A model generated the notes under the pieces. The model made no database searches. It was not told the origin of the DNA and was given only the letters and a program-made list of their open reading frames with translations. Position numbers and translations under genes: made by a program. 64,000 bases of DNA from Romanomermis culicivorax (Eukaryota; Nematoda; Enoplea; Mermithida; Mermithidae), in the NCBI GenBank assembly GCA_963922205.1, contig CAWUHX010000291.1:62001-126000 (forward strand). Direction: 5' to 3'. Within the stretch, counting starts at the first letter, position 1; the number at the start of each line of letters is the position of its first letter. Shown here one piece after another: positions 43,375-55,632 of this stretch.

Positions 43375-44420
43375 GCCAGTGCTTCAAGATTTTTCATGAA
43401 GAGATTGTATTGGGCTAGTGAAAGTGGTGAGCCCATTGCCATATCATCTCTTTGCTGGTAGAATTTCTCTTTATACTGAAAGATGAAACTGTTTATGCAA
43501 TACTCTTATAATTTTACAACTTTATCAAAGGTCACTGTTGTTCATTTGTAAGAAGATTACCAGTTTGCAGGCATTTATGTAGCTCAAATATTACATCTTA
43601 TATTGGCACACTTGTGAGCAGGTTCACAAGATCTAAGCTGACCAACTTGGTTGTATTGGAAATCTGAACATTTTTGATTCAGTCCACAAAGTCTTTACTA
43701 TTTTTCACAATTGATGCTATTCTACTTTGAAGAGGATTGATGATTGCAATGAGGTATTTTTCAAGTGGATGAATTGTGCTTTCTATGCAGCTGACTATTG
43801 GTCTTGAAGGTAGGTCTGCCTTGTAAATGTTTGGTGGTCCATATATGTGAGGAGCCTTGCACTTTTCCTTTATTTTGACCATCTCACTTATTCCAGCTTC
43901 CTCGACCATTTTCTTCTCTTCTTTCTCTATTCTGACACGATTTCTTTTTCCCACATTTGAATTAGGTTCAGTCATTTAGAATATCCATGATTTTGTGGTC
44001 ATAGCCAACCTGACCTTCATCAGCCCGTAATATGACAATTTTGTCATGCAATTCAAGAGCTTTTAGGGCCTTTAATTCTTTCCTGCAAGGTTTTGCTTGG
44101 GTGGATGTTCTTTTTCTACAGCTTTTCTATTTTCATTCTGCTGCTGGAAGGGAGTGTGAAGCACATTCAGTGTTTGTTATGATTTCTACCAATGGGTGTT
44201 TTCTTCGCACAATTGCAAAGTTCAGCCCCTCTGCAGGAGATTGTTTCTCAATATCACTCAAGTTTTTTCTGCTTCTGTTGAGTACAGTTTTGTTCAAGTT
44301 GAGCCGGTTACTTCTATTTCCGTTCATTATTGATTTTAACCTAATTTGGATTTATGTCTTTCTTTTGCTGCTTTTTGTTGCTTCTCTACAACATATTCAA
44401 CATTTTCTGTAGTTGTTCCT
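43375..44420 (-). pseudogene. Penelope-like element, minus-strand copy
   Basis: Reading leftwards: LNLNKTVLNRSRKNLSDIEK with GLNFAIV near 44310-44220, KALKALELHDKIVILRADEG near 44070-44020, then 43975-43679 with PHIYGPPNIYKADLPSRPIV and STIHPLEKYL, then RT sequence to about 43375 that includes FYQQRDDMAMGSPLS, the element's palm approach. These are the N-terminal and RT landmarks of Penelope-like retroelements. The catalytic YxDD and the GIY-YIG domain are not present, so the copy is truncated as well as mutated. It diverges head-to-head from the plus-strand copy at 44670. Confidence 0.65.
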
Positions 44421-44669
44421 GTATTCCTTCTATTTCTAATACCTATCTTGCCTTTCTGTCAGTGAAAAAGTCTCCCTAAATCTGGTGAAGGATATTCTCT
44501 CTTTTAGTAATGCTAGTTCGGCTTTGAATATAATATTCTGTGATTTGTTTGATTGACATGGATCTCATAGTTTCAGAAAAATTGGTATAACTTTGTTTTT
44601 TCAGAATTTGATTAGGAATGTTAAGGATGTTGAACACTCAGTGAGTTTGCTGCTGCATTTTCTTAACTG

Positions 44670-46070
44670 TCTCCATTTTGAAAGTATATCATTGAAACAA
44701 ACCCATCTTTAAGACCGGTAGTTAGCTGCTTAGGAAGCACAATTCATCCACTTGCAAAATACCTTGTTAGAATCAGCAATCTTCTTCAAAGCAGGATAGT
44801 ATCAAATGCAAAAAATAGTAAAGACTTTGTGGACAGAATCAAAACGTCCAGATTTCCAATACAACCAAGTTGATCAGCTTAGATGTTGTAGACCAATTCA
44901 CAAGTGAGCCACTAAAAGATGCAATATTTCAGCTACATAAATGCCTGGAAAACTGATAATCTCCTTACAAATAGAACAACAATGACTTTTGCTGAAAGTG
45001 TAAAATTAACAGAGTATTGCATACAGTACCATGTTTCAGTATAAAGAGAAATTCTACCAGCAAATACTCGGTATGGCAATGGGCTGACTACATTCACCAG
45101 CCCTATGCAATCTCTTCATGGAAAATCTTGAAACGTTGGCACTCTCAAAAGCAAAATATAAGCCAGCTCTATAGTTATGCTATGTAGATGACACATTCAT
45201 ACTATGGGACCAAGGCAATGAGACTTCCATGAACATATGAATAATCAGAATTCAGCCATAAAGTTTACAATGGAAGTTAAACAAAATCGTAAGCTACCTT
45301 TCCTTGGTGTATTGGTTACTAGGAATGAACAAGGCCTTAGAGAAACAGTATAGTGAAAACCAACACCCCCACTCAAACCATCCAATAAACACCAAGATAG
45401 GAATAGTAAAAGATATGCTCATAAGGGCCAAAATATATGCTCCAATGGACAGAAGTACAAAAAGGAGGTAGAAAACATCAAAACTGCCTTCCAGAGGAAT
45501 GGATACCCCAAAAACTTAATCTAAAGGCCATGGCTGTGAAAAAGTCTAATAGGGAAGACACTGAGTATAAGTGTACTGCTATTGTACCATACAGTGGTCA
45601 GATGACACAGAAACTCAAGAGAATATGCAAGCAGTATAAGATCAGATTAGTCGCAACATCTCGGGACACCAGGAGGAAACATCTGAGCAAGTTAGCCCCA
45701 ACAAAAAAGAAGTAGAAAAGTCAAGGAGTAATGCATTCCATCCCCATGGAACCAAAGTTTACATAAGAGAAACAGGTAGAACATTCAAGAGTAGAGTCTC
45801 AGAACATAAAAATGCATTGAAGAACCTGAATGAAGAAAGAAGTGCAGTGGCAGAACATTGTGTAAAGAGTGGGTGTGGGCCAAGCTTTGATAACACCAAC
45901 ATACGGGCCCATGAAAGCTACACCTTCAAGAGGAAAATTAAGGAGACAATGGAAATGGAAGTAGCAGGTTTCAGCAATGTAGGAACAAAAAGCATTGAAA
46001 TAGGCCACACAGGGAATAGAACTTTTTTGAGGAAGTTCCTCAGGGTGCACAATGGCCTACCAGGTTAAAT
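44670..46070 (+). pseudogene. Penelope-like element with RT and GIY-YIG endonuclease
   Basis: The plus strand reads RPVVSCLGSTIHPLAKYL near 44720, then FYQQILGMAMG near 45050, then CYVDDTFILWDQ near 45180 (the RT catalytic box), and near 45440-45720 a Lys-rich linker. 45755-46066 encodes the GIY-YIG type nuclease (KVYIRETGRTFKSRVSEHKN, AVAEHCV). Together these define a Penelope-like element; the nuclease nicks the target and RT copies the RNA. Stops and frame changes occur in the RT, while the nuclease end (45817-46068) is the best preserved part. Confidence 0.7.
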
Positions 46071-46094
46071 AGAAGATTGAACCAAGTGAATATT

Positions 46095-46166
46095 GGCTCT
46101 GATAGCCCAGTGGTTAGAGCTCTCAACTCACAGGCTCAAAGTTCAGGGATCAAAATTTATTAAAAG
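46095..46166 (+). other. tRNA-like sequence in the Penelope 3' tail
   Basis: GGCTCTGATAGCCCAGTGGT followed by TAGAGCTC fits the 5' end and box A of a tRNA, and GTTCAGGGATCAAAATTTAT about 35 bases later resembles a decayed box B. It starts about 30 bases after the nuclease stop. The stems do not pair cleanly, so it is not called as a tRNA gene. It may be a tRNA-derived part of the element or a SINE fragment. Confidence 0.4.
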
Positions 46167-48186
46167 TTATTCTAATTGTTATAGCCTGAAGAAGGTAGTA
46201 GGTGCACTTCTAAAAATTTGCTCACAACTGTATTATTGTGTGTTATATCATGTTATTCGAAAAAAAGTGTTTCACATTTTTATGGGATTGTAAAGCCAAT
46301 AATGGGTGACAATGAATTTTTATTTAGGGTACCTTGGTTTTCCTTATTTTATTTCTAATACAAGATATAAATTACCATGGTACCCGATGGAAATGTATCG
46401 GCTGGTATGCTACTGGATACTACCCAATATTTTCTGACCCAACCCAGCCCAATCCAAAAGGAGAAAAAAGATTCTTGACCCAACCCAACCCGACCAATTA
46501 TCCAGGATAACTCTGTGCATTATGGGTCACAAGTCAAGGATTTAGTTGATCAGTTCCACTTATGGACGAAAAAGAAAAAAAACCATTCTAAAGTCAAGAT
46601 TAAAATTCAGTCATTCACATATATTTCAAAAATAAAATTTTCTCAGTAGTTTTTCTGTGGAAGGGGTGGATGAGAGTAATGACTGATTGATGTTTTGGCA
46701 TTGGCTGATAATTGACTTTTTTAAATATTGGCTGATGGTCTTTTGGGTGACTTAATCCATAACATCCTATTTTCTATAGCAAATTTTGCGTTAATCAACC
46801 TTGCATGTGATTATTTTTAGATTAAGAAAAAACATAAAATTGTGAAAACATATTTTTTGCAGACAAGAAGGGCATATAGTCTTTAGCTATCATTTCAGAT
46901 TTCCTGATCTGTTTTGCATGATTGTAAATCTTGTGAGTTTCATTATTTCTGTTGAATAAGAGAAAGGTGTTGTTTATTTCTCATTTCCGATGTCTCGTTT
47001 CATCTTTCATTTCTTAAAACAAGCAATAAGATGAGTCATTTCCTATTTCCAATGTTTCTTATCCTAAAAAATTGAATAATAAGTAAGCATGTCACATGGT
47101 GAGTATGCGCTTGCATTACACTTTATTAATTGAACAATGTTTTTTTTACTCATGACCTAGTTTGCTATGAATTGGGTCAGAGGTCTCTGGCCCAACTCGT
47201 GACCTGACTTGGTATTTTTACTGCTTAACTCCACCTGACTCAACCCGACCTGATATTCTGTGGTCGAGGACTACCCTAGTAGGCAGTGTACAATACCTCT
47301 TCTATATCCCATTTTTGAAGTTTATCAAATTGTGATTCTCCCACAATGGAGATTTTGATAATCAGAAAAAAGTATTCTAACTCCAAATCATGTGAAACCC
47401 TAGGATGGAATTAATTATCATAATTTTTATCTGCAGGTAGAAGATATAGTAAACTATCTATTGTACAGAGAAATTTGTGGTACTTCTGAGCTTTAGCAGC
47501 AGACATGATCATTTTTGTGAAAAAAGGAGATTTTCGCTCTGAAAATGTATGTTTTCGAGCTGCACTGTATTTGTTGTAGCAGCATTTTCCAGTTTTCCAC
47601 AAGTGATTTAGTGATGAGCATGTCCCCACCATGCCATTTAATTCAAACTAGGCGATGCAATTACTGTAGTCATTGCATTGTGTGCCAGAAATTGGTCAGT
47701 GATTCCATTATTTGTTTTGTACTCTTCCCCATCTGGTCTTGTCTTCGGAATAAACCCGTGGCCATGAATCATCACCGCTGCTTTATCAATTATTTTAAAT
47801 CATGAAATCAAATATTTCCAGATTTAGAATAATACCAATTTTCACCAAAATTTTTGAGTGGTTTTTCCCGGCACTTCCATTTGATCAAAAGGCATATGTG
47901 TCTCAGCCCAATGAGAAGTAAGTTCTAGTATTAATGCCTGAATTTTTGGGACTCCTGCCTAAATCATATTTGGAATCAAAATCAAATCTTATTCTTGGTG
48001 GACTACCAGATCCAGAGTCTCAAAGAAAATAAGAAAAGAATCAAATGTAACACTGGTGATCCATTTAGGTTAACTAAGTACTTATCTTCACTGCATTGAG
48101 GCCTAGTTTCCTAAATTTTAACTGAATTCTGGAGGCTAGACCTCGTAGAACTTCCGCTTTAGGATATTTTCCGGGTTTTTATAAGA
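46167..48186. other. repeat remnants, no gene
   Basis: The sequence GACCCAACCCAACCCGACC near 46480 and its relatives near 47215-47260 (CACCTGACTCAACCCGACC) look like the two ends of an old insertion. No readable protein domain was found. The frame at 47545-47805 is short and unsupported. The region before 48187 may contain remains of a gypsy 5' LTR, which I could not define because no 3' partner is present. Confidence 0.35.
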
Positions 48187-50530
48187 TGCTAACAAATTCT
48201 CCAAAAATTCCTGGTACCCCATCCGTCAATCGCGCATCACTAGTCCTGCCTGGGTCCTCAAATACTTCTGTTTCTGCACGATGGGCGCAAGATACCACCA
48301 GTGGGATCTATTCCACAGGACACTGTGGATCAGAGACAAGTATTAGCAAATCTAGGGCTAAGTAATCACACTCAGGCTACTCAAAATTCAACTGCTCAGT
48401 CCCCTTATGTAGTTAATCTTCTGAATTCAGCTCAAAACATTCCTGCTAATCTGGTTTTCTTGGTGCTGCCACCTCAGTCAATTGCGGCCCCAGTTTTGCA
48501 ATCGGCACCTGCTCCTATTGTGGCTGCCAGTTCTCAAGCAAACCATATCTCATAAAATCAGCTGTTGCTATCACGCCATGCCATTTCAAGTTCTCAACAA
48601 ACTTCTTTTCAACCTGCTTCTTCTGATTCTGAATCTTCAACTCATGATTACTCTTTAATTCCCTCATCTCATCCTCGTAAAACTAAGAAACCTCAGCTGA
48701 AAGGCATTGGTGATGCTTGTACGGGCAAGATTCAGAATTTCCCAGAGGATGCTTCTGCGCAGTTGACTACCCTGGTGGAAGCTACTAAGTCAGTTCAACG
48801 AAATATTCCCACTACTGCCACATTAATCAAATTCTCTATTTTTCAAAGACAAAACTCGAGAAAGTGAGGAACAAATTTGAATCATTTGAACAAACTTCAA
48901 GAGAAGCAAACAAAACTTTCTGAAACTACACAAAATCAAACTGCTGTTATTTCTGCCACTCTGAGTATTTTGATGGAACAAGATAAACTTCTCATTTTAG
49001 CTGATTCTGTTAATTCTTCTGCTATAAATCAATTAAGTAATACAAATATTCCTCCTCTTTCTGTTCCTCAATCTGATCATCTCAACTCTCATAATGTACC
49101 TGGCACTACTACTGCCCCTGTAACTTCTCATATACCTCCAATAATTAAGTTAAAAACTCACAATTCTGATCAGTCTACTCCTCCTAGTCACCATGATTCT
49201 TTGGTAATCGAAGAAGAACATGAATCTCACTCTAGGATACCTCATTATTCCTTGCACACTGCTCCTCCTCCTGGTTTTTCTGACTATCCTCCTGTAAATT
49301 TCTCTAATAATTTTGGTTACCACGCCGCCAATATTTGTTACCTATCACATCCTGATAAGAGAAGCTGAATAGAGGTTAAGAAATTATTACGGTTCTTCGT
49401 TCATCTCGAAAAAGAGTTTTGTTTTGATATAACTAATTATGTCAAGATCAGGGTGCTTCGCAGACTAACTGGTGATCCTCCTAGTGATACCATTCAGGAC
49501 ATCAACGATTTTGAAGAAGCTAAGCATATGCTCATGTTTTCTCTCGCTCCTAACTGTGATAAGATGACCCTCGAACATGAGTTAGACTCGATTACTCTGA
49601 GTTCAGGTGAAAATCTCACGGCTTTTCTCAGTCAAGTCATGACTTACGTTCAACTTCTCTTCCAAGATAAGGATCAAAAATTCTGCTATCAGAAAGTCAT
49701 CAAGACATTTTTGATGAAAGTGCCTATTTTCTACCGAATCTCTATTGGTGACCATGTGCAGGAATTTTCAACTGTTCCACAGCTTGCCACCACTGATTCT
49801 AAAGCTCGAAAAACCCTAGATGCTACGAAAGCCGAGATTAGTACTGCAGAACAACCCATTCTTGCCAATCAAGCTGGTCCTCACTCTCACTCTCAACCTC
49901 AACCTCCTACTCCTCCTTCTCAAAGACCTTATGATAGAAGACATCCTCCTCAGTCACATTCTCCTAATCGTAACTCTGAAAATTCCAATTTTGATAAACC
50001 TTGTGTCTCCTTTAGTCAAGCTACTGTCCCTGTAGGTAGGATTACTGATCTTCTTCAGCAAATTGCTGATGGAGTTCATAACAATAGGCAACCTCCTTTC
50101 ACTCCTGATTCTCACTTTCTCACTCTCATTTTCCAACTAAGAGCAGTTGAGATAACTTTACCCACCATGATTTTTCGGCTTCACGTAGCTGTGATCAATC
50201 ACCTTCTGACAATTATTCTGACTTTCACTCTTTCTATGATTGATCTCAAAGTAGAGATCATAACTGACCTTTATATATTCAATCCACCGGTCATTGGTGT
50301 GAGGCTCATGAAAGCAACATGCACAATACTGTAGATTGTAAATGGTTAAAGCGGGTTAATCCTTAAACTAACCCTACTACTGATCATCAAATAGTCCCCT
50401 TCACGGCTAATAGGTATCAAAACCCTCACAATCCAAACTTTGGAAATGATGTTTGCATCAATCCAAATTGGAGAAAAAACAGAGGTAGCTACAGTAATAG
50501 AGGAACCTCTTATTACTGTGGCAATCAAGG
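48187..50530 (+). pseudogene. gag of a Ty3/gypsy element
   Basis: From ATG 48187 a Ser/Thr/Pro/Gln-rich Gag can be followed through several frames (48187-48300, 48301-48555, 48565-48867, 48877-49368, 49453-50334) interrupted by single stops and shifts. The middle part (49453-49800) has the helical capsid-like pattern with LANLTAFLSQ-type spacing. Near 50300-50345 a zinc-knuckle-like C-H-H-C ([14 protein letters not shown]) is followed by basic residues. In life it would form the particle and bind RNA. Stops are often TAA or TGA where Gln or Arg would be expected. Confidence 0.6.
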
Positions 50531-50789
50531 TTTGTATTTTAACACATATGCTAACCGTGATGCTGATGCTTGTAATGTTGTCACTTCTGCTCCTCAGTAT
50601 GATTCTGCTAACTTCCCTATTGAGTATCACACTTATCCCAATGGTACTGCTCCAGCAAATCCTTGGTCTGCATTCCCTGCCAATAGTAGATGCCTCACTG
50701 AGACAATCTCTATTCCTCTTGCCTTACCTGCTCCTCAATCTCCAGCTCTGACTTCTAGTACTTCTGAATCTACTCCAAAATCTGAAACA

Positions 50790-52029
50790 CAGTGTTACCA
50801 ATTTCTGCCTTCAAAATCCCCCAAAAAAACCCCAATTTTGGGAAAAAACCCCAAGATGTTCAAAACGTATATGTATGGAACAATGCTGAATTTAGCATAA
50901 TTGTATGATAAAACAACACATTCTTCAAAATTTTTATTCAAATTTCATCCAAAACTTCATCCACTTCATTAGCACACACAATATCATCATTATCATTTTC
51001 AAACTTTTTAAAATCATACATTTTTACATTGAAGTTTTTCAACATTGACTAAGTTACATTCATGGAAAAACAACTTTCACCACGCAGAGCTGAACAATAA
51101 CGAACAGTCAAATTCCGTCGAGCATTTCAACACTCATACGATTGCTCAACTTATTTTTCACTACATTCATAATCGAAAAAGCTCTTTCCACAGCAGCGTT
51201 CGAAAATGGAAGGCACAACATTGACAATGCAAATCGCGATATATATTCATACCTCTTTTCATCACATGCATTTTTGTTGCTCCAGCAAGAAATCCAGAAA
51301 TGCACCGGATCCACATCGAAGTCTAAATCTTTGTTCAACGACAAACGTTTATATTGGTTTAAACATTTGTCGACATTATTGATGCCAATGATGTTGGAAA
51401 AACTTGACAACAAGGGTAAAATATCAGGTTGTCTTAGTGAGCAAACTGCAACCGGATCAAGGTACTTCAACAAACTTAATCCATTCAAAGCCTCTGGCAA
51501 CCGTAATTTAAGCTGAAATTGATAGAATAAAATATAACATTGATTCATAATCTTAAAATATAACATTGATGCATAATCTTAAAACAAATAGCATAATATT
51601 ATCAATTATACTGTTTTTCTGCGACGCCACATCATTTTCTTAATAGACATAATGTATGAGCATAAAATGTTTTTCCTAATTTTCAAAAAATTCTTAATTC
51701 CCTAGAAAATGCTGAAAAACGTCGGAATACTCAATAAACTCTCGATAATTAGGAAAGAGTCCGAAAAATCTTCATAGTTGCAAAAAAATATTAGACTAAA
51801 AAAGGAGAAAAAGCACTAAAGAAAAACGGTGATGATGAATGATCCTTTGTAAAAAATACAGTATTCTACTTTAAAAAGTAATTACTACTTGCTGAACAGA
51901 ATTCCCAAAAAAACCTCGAATTTAAAAAAAAACCCCGAGGAAAACCCGACACTATGTAAAACCCAAAAAACCTCAAATTGAAAAGAAATTCCCAAATTTT
52001 GGGGAAAAACCCCGCAGTTGGCAACACTG
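50790..52029 (-). mobile_element. nested hAT transposon with 8-bp target duplication
   Basis: A 1,240-bp element with inverted ends CAGTGTTACCAA and TTGGCAACACTG, flanked by the perfect direct repeat CTGAAACA (50782-50789 and 52030-52037), the 8-bp duplication typical of hAT. It disrupts the gypsy reading frame at that point. Subterminal DNA has repeated runs like CCCCAAAAAAACCCC and GGGGTTTTT. It keeps only the C-terminal part of a transposase, so it is non-autonomous. Confidence 0.88.
51108..51512 (-). CDS. hAT transposase C-terminal exon (dimerisation domain)
   Basis: On the minus strand an acceptor (TATCAATTTCAG) at 51513 opens a frame with LRLPEALNGLSLL, ISRFALSMLCLPFSNAAVER and AFSIMNVVKNKLSNRM, the classic hAT C-terminal dimerisation region. 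The catalytic core is missing. The exon is open through its whole length. Expression from a neighbouring promoter could give a partial protein, but it is more likely a passive remnant of an internally deleted element. Confidence 0.75.
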   Translation of the reverse strand, partial: LKLRLPEALNGLSLLKYLDPVAVCSLRQPDILPLLSSFSNIIGINNVDKCLNQYKRLSLNKDLDFDVDPVHFWISCWSNKNACDEKRYEYISRFALSMLCLPFSNAAVERAFSIMNVVKNKLSNRMSVEMLDGI

Positions 52030-53264
52030 CTGAAACAGTTTCTCAACCACCTTCTGCTAATATGGTTCAAACTGATCCTAAATCTGATAATTCTGCTAAC
52101 GCCACTCTCTTTTCTCCTGGTATTATTAGTTGGGATGTGGAAGAAATCTCAGGGCAAAACCCCTGTATCACATACCTGGCAAAATGCCATATTGGTAAGT
52201 GTACTCCTGTCTCTGGTGACTATATAAAAAACTATTTGCCTACTAATGCCTTTTCAATTCCTATTAAAATTGGATGCATAACTGCAAATGCTCTCATCAA
52301 TATCTGTGCTCAATGTTCTGTGTTATTGTCTGGTTTAGTCAAAAGAGCTTTTGAAAAGATAGATAACCCTGTACCTGTCTGTGGACATATACGTGTCACA
52401 GATGGAGCAGTGGTTGGAACCTGTAGTCCAGTTTTATTCAGGATGGAATCAGACTTTGGTCAATATCTGGTCAAATGAGTCATTCTCAATGATGACACTG
52501 AGGACCAGTGCATCATTGATACTGCTTTTCTCACTCATCCTGATTTCCAAGCTATTCTGAACTTTAAGCAAGGATAGGTTGAGATGGCCAATAAGCGGCA
52601 ACCTCTTACCATAATTCCTAGACATCTGCATAACTGACCTGAAATCATTGCTACCCTCGCCAGTTTAGAAGGACCTATCATGGAAGAAATTCCAATTCAT
52701 GACCAATCTCCAGACTATCCATCGTCTGAAAGTGATGTGCAAGTTGAAGATATTGAAGCTGAATTCTCTGATCGACTTGTTCAAACTGACACTTCCACAG
52801 TTTTTGATCCCAACAATCTAGTAGTCACTGAAGTCGCTGAACCTATCTTTATTGTCGCTTCTGCTACTGTTAAAATTCAACCTTATTCTCAACACTGGAT
52901 TTGTGGTCATGTTTTTCGACAAACTGATGCATTCATTCCTGATCTTATAGTTCAACCTGCACCTAATGTCTCTAACCAAGAAGAATTTCCCATAGAGACT
53001 TCGGTGATCAATATCTGTTATGGAACCTGTACTCTTCTGTTTATCAACAAATCTGGAAACTGTATTAAGCTTCACACTAACCAAGTAGTTGCAATTGTAA
53101 AGCACTCTTTGGAAAAGTCACCCACCACCTCATGAGAGAGTTCCCTCACTCATGTTGCTGTAGCTGCATCAGAACATGATCCAGCTGATCACCAACCTGC
53201 TGCATTAGATCATTCTTTACCTAATACATCTGATTCTCAAAAACTTCATATAGCTCTTCAAAAA

Positions 53265-54699
53265 ATGACTCAAAACGCCTTTGTCATGTCCGCTCAGAAG
53301 GCTAAAGCCATTAAGATACTCAAAAGGTATCATGATGTCTTCAGCTTACCTGGTGATCCTCCTACCTTCACACACAAACTCACACTGAACATCAATACTG
53401 GTGATGCTCAACCCATCGCTAGACACTACTATCATGCTCCCATTGAACAATGTCCTGTAATTAGATCTCACATTCAAGAAATGCTCAATAAAGACTTCAT
53501 TGAACCCTCATGGTCTCCTTGGGCTGCTGCTCTTTTTCTAGTGAAAAAGAGTGGTTCTTGGCACCCTCTAGTCGACTATCGAGGCATTAATGAAATTACA
53601 CCTAGTGATTGTTTTCCAATTCCACAAATTGATGATTACCTGGATGTAATGGGAAGTGCAAAGTTTTTCACAACTTTGGATCTGAAAACAGGATACTGGC
53701 AAGTTCTCCTCGACTCTGAATCTCATGATAAAACTACTTTCATCTGTCAGGAAGGACTTTTTCGATTTAAGGTTTTACCCTTTGGCTTAAAAAATGCAAG
53801 TGCAGAATTTTAACCTCTGATGGAAAGAATTCTTCACCCTTATATCTGGAAAATCTTTTTAGTTTACATTGATGATATTATCGTTTTCTCGAGAACCTTC
53901 AAAGAACATCTCGAACTCCTTCAGATAATCTTCAAAGCCCTTAGAGATGCTGATCTCACTCTTAGACCTTACGAATGTGAGTTCCTACCTCCTAGAGTCA
54001 AATTTCTTGGTCACCTTCTCAATGCTGATGACATCTCTGCTGATCTGGATAAGGTGAAAGCTATTTGCGATTATCAGTTTCCAAGTACCAAAAAGCAGAT
54101 GCAAAGTTTTCTTGGCCTTGTACAATGGTGCAAGCACTTTATTCCTAAACTCGCAACCTTATCCGCACCACTCCATGACCTGCTCTGAAAAGATGTGATG
54201 TACACTCTTACTGATGTCCAAAGACAAGCATTCAACAGTATCAAAACTGCTTTGACATCTACTCCTTTACTGCATTACCCTATTTAGGATGGTAGAGCTC
54301 AATTTATCATCCAAACAGAAGCCTGCTCTACGGCAGTAGGGGCAGTTTTGTATCAAGAATCTGGTGATGATAAGTAGATATTTGCTTATAATAGCCATGT
54401 CTTAACTGATGCCGAAACTTGCCACAGTACTACTGAAAGAGAATGCCTTGATATTGTTCATGGTTTTCGAAAGTATCATCACTATGTTTACAGACAATGT
54501 GTATACTGACCATGAACCTTTACAATGGTTAAAGGATGAAAAACATAGGAACACTAGACTGCAATGCTTCTCAATTAGCTTGCAAGACTTTGAGTATAAG
54601 GTAGAGTATGTCAAAGGAAAGGTTAGGTCCTGCACAGATTTCTTGTCTCTCAAAGATCTTCGCTTTAAAAGACAACAGGGACCAGCGTACAAAACATAG
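53265..54699 (+). pseudogene. gypsy RT and RNase H, truncated before integrase
   Basis: RT: VKKSGSWHPLVDYRGINEIT, FTTLDLKTGYWQVLL, FKVLPFGLKNASAEF, then after an in-frame TAA the catalytic box VYIDDIIVFS and the thumb (KFLGHLL, MQSFLGLVQWCKHFIPKL). RNase H: AQFIIQTEACST, RECLDIVHGFRKYHHYVY, YTDHEPLQWL. Both enzymes belong to Ty3/gypsy. A few stops or shifts (53813, 54188, near 54285 and 54377) make it inactive. After RNase H (KVRSCTDFLSLKDLRFK) the element ends abruptly at about 54,690: no zinc finger, integrase or LTR follows, and Polinton DNA appears to begin. Confidence 0.75.
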
Positions 54700-55632
54700 C
54701 CTTCCGACGTCATTTTTCTGGCTGGAAAAAGCATGACGTCACACCTGGTGTAGAAAGAAAAAAGTTGCCAAAATTTGGCCCACCCACATCTCTGTCAAAA
54801 CTCGAAATAATGTAACATATATGGTACTTTTCGGAATCAGCTCATGGTGATCTATGGATTGGTACCCAACATGACCCATTTAGCACAAAAGCCTAAATTT
54901 AGTGTGGGCTCTACCATTTGTGTTATTTGTTATTATGCATTGCTTCCCCCGCCCGCTGCCATCCGCCACCCCCCCCCCGCCTGTTGGGGGGAGGGAAGAT
55001 CGCCTAGCTAATAAAGCTGAAGCTGCTACTTCAAGCTTTACATAGCTAGCCTAAATAGGAAAGTCATGTGATACATCAACAGAAATTGTGTACTCATTCA
55101 CACTGATCACAGGATCAGTCCCAGCGCCAGCCGCGGGGAGGCTAGTACACATGTGGCGCCAATACTTTCATAGAAAGTACCCATAGTATGAGAAAAGTGT
55201 TCAAATAACAACAAATATTTAGCACTCTGCATACATATACATGCCTGATGCTAGGCCCTCATTGGCTCCTCACCATGCACCTAGCAACTTGCACACAAAT
55301 CTGCTTGACCCTAGACTGTCAATGGCTCCTCACCATGCATCTAGTGCCAAACAGTGCTTATGCACATGTGTGTGACTCCAGGCCATCAATGGCTCCTCAC
55401 CATGCACCAAGAGCCCCTACAATACACTGACATCAAAAGGTATCCATACTTAATTATCTGACTTCCTTTTTCATATGCACTAAGATTCAAATATCTACCT
55501 AGGAGGCAACCAAAAAGCAAAAAAGAGACAAGAATAAAAAATAAAGGGCAAAAATTGACAAGGACAAAATTTTATTCGAAAAATATTCTAACAACTATGG
55601 AAAAAATAATACACTTCTTGGATGCATAATAA
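54697..55632. other. candidate Polinton left terminal region with tandem repeats
   Basis: No gene. It contains a dyad (GACGTCATTTTTCTGGC against GAAAAAGCATGACGTCAC, 54708-54740), C- and G-runs at 54945-55005, and three units of about 64 bp around TGGCTCCTCACCATGCA (55261, 55329 and 55389). It may be the inverted terminal repeat of the Polinton: PolB normally lies next to one end, and AGCC at 54697 gives an AG start. The other end lies outside the window, so this remains unproved. Confidence 0.4.

Larger units (their letters stand above)
50531..53264 (+). pseudogene. gag-pol junction with degenerate protease, split by hAT
   Basis: The frame 50532-50789 continues exactly after the hAT insertion at 52032, once one copy of the 8-bp duplication is discounted. 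52240-52340 resembles the aspartic protease active site (TANALINICAQCSVLLSGL), where the expected D-T-G is N-I-C, so the protease is dead. 52680-53135 is a polar spacer without recognised domain. It belongs to the gypsy element whose RT follows. Confidence 0.55.

Noticed and set aside
44032-44412. Plus-strand hydrophobic open frame of 126 codons
   Set aside because: It is the complement of Penelope-like coding sequence on the minus strand, where recognised motifs lie.
46093-46293. Open frame of 66 codons starting MALIAQWLE
   Set aside because: This start is the familiar chance translation of tRNA-like DNA; the underlying signal is the tRNA-like sequence.
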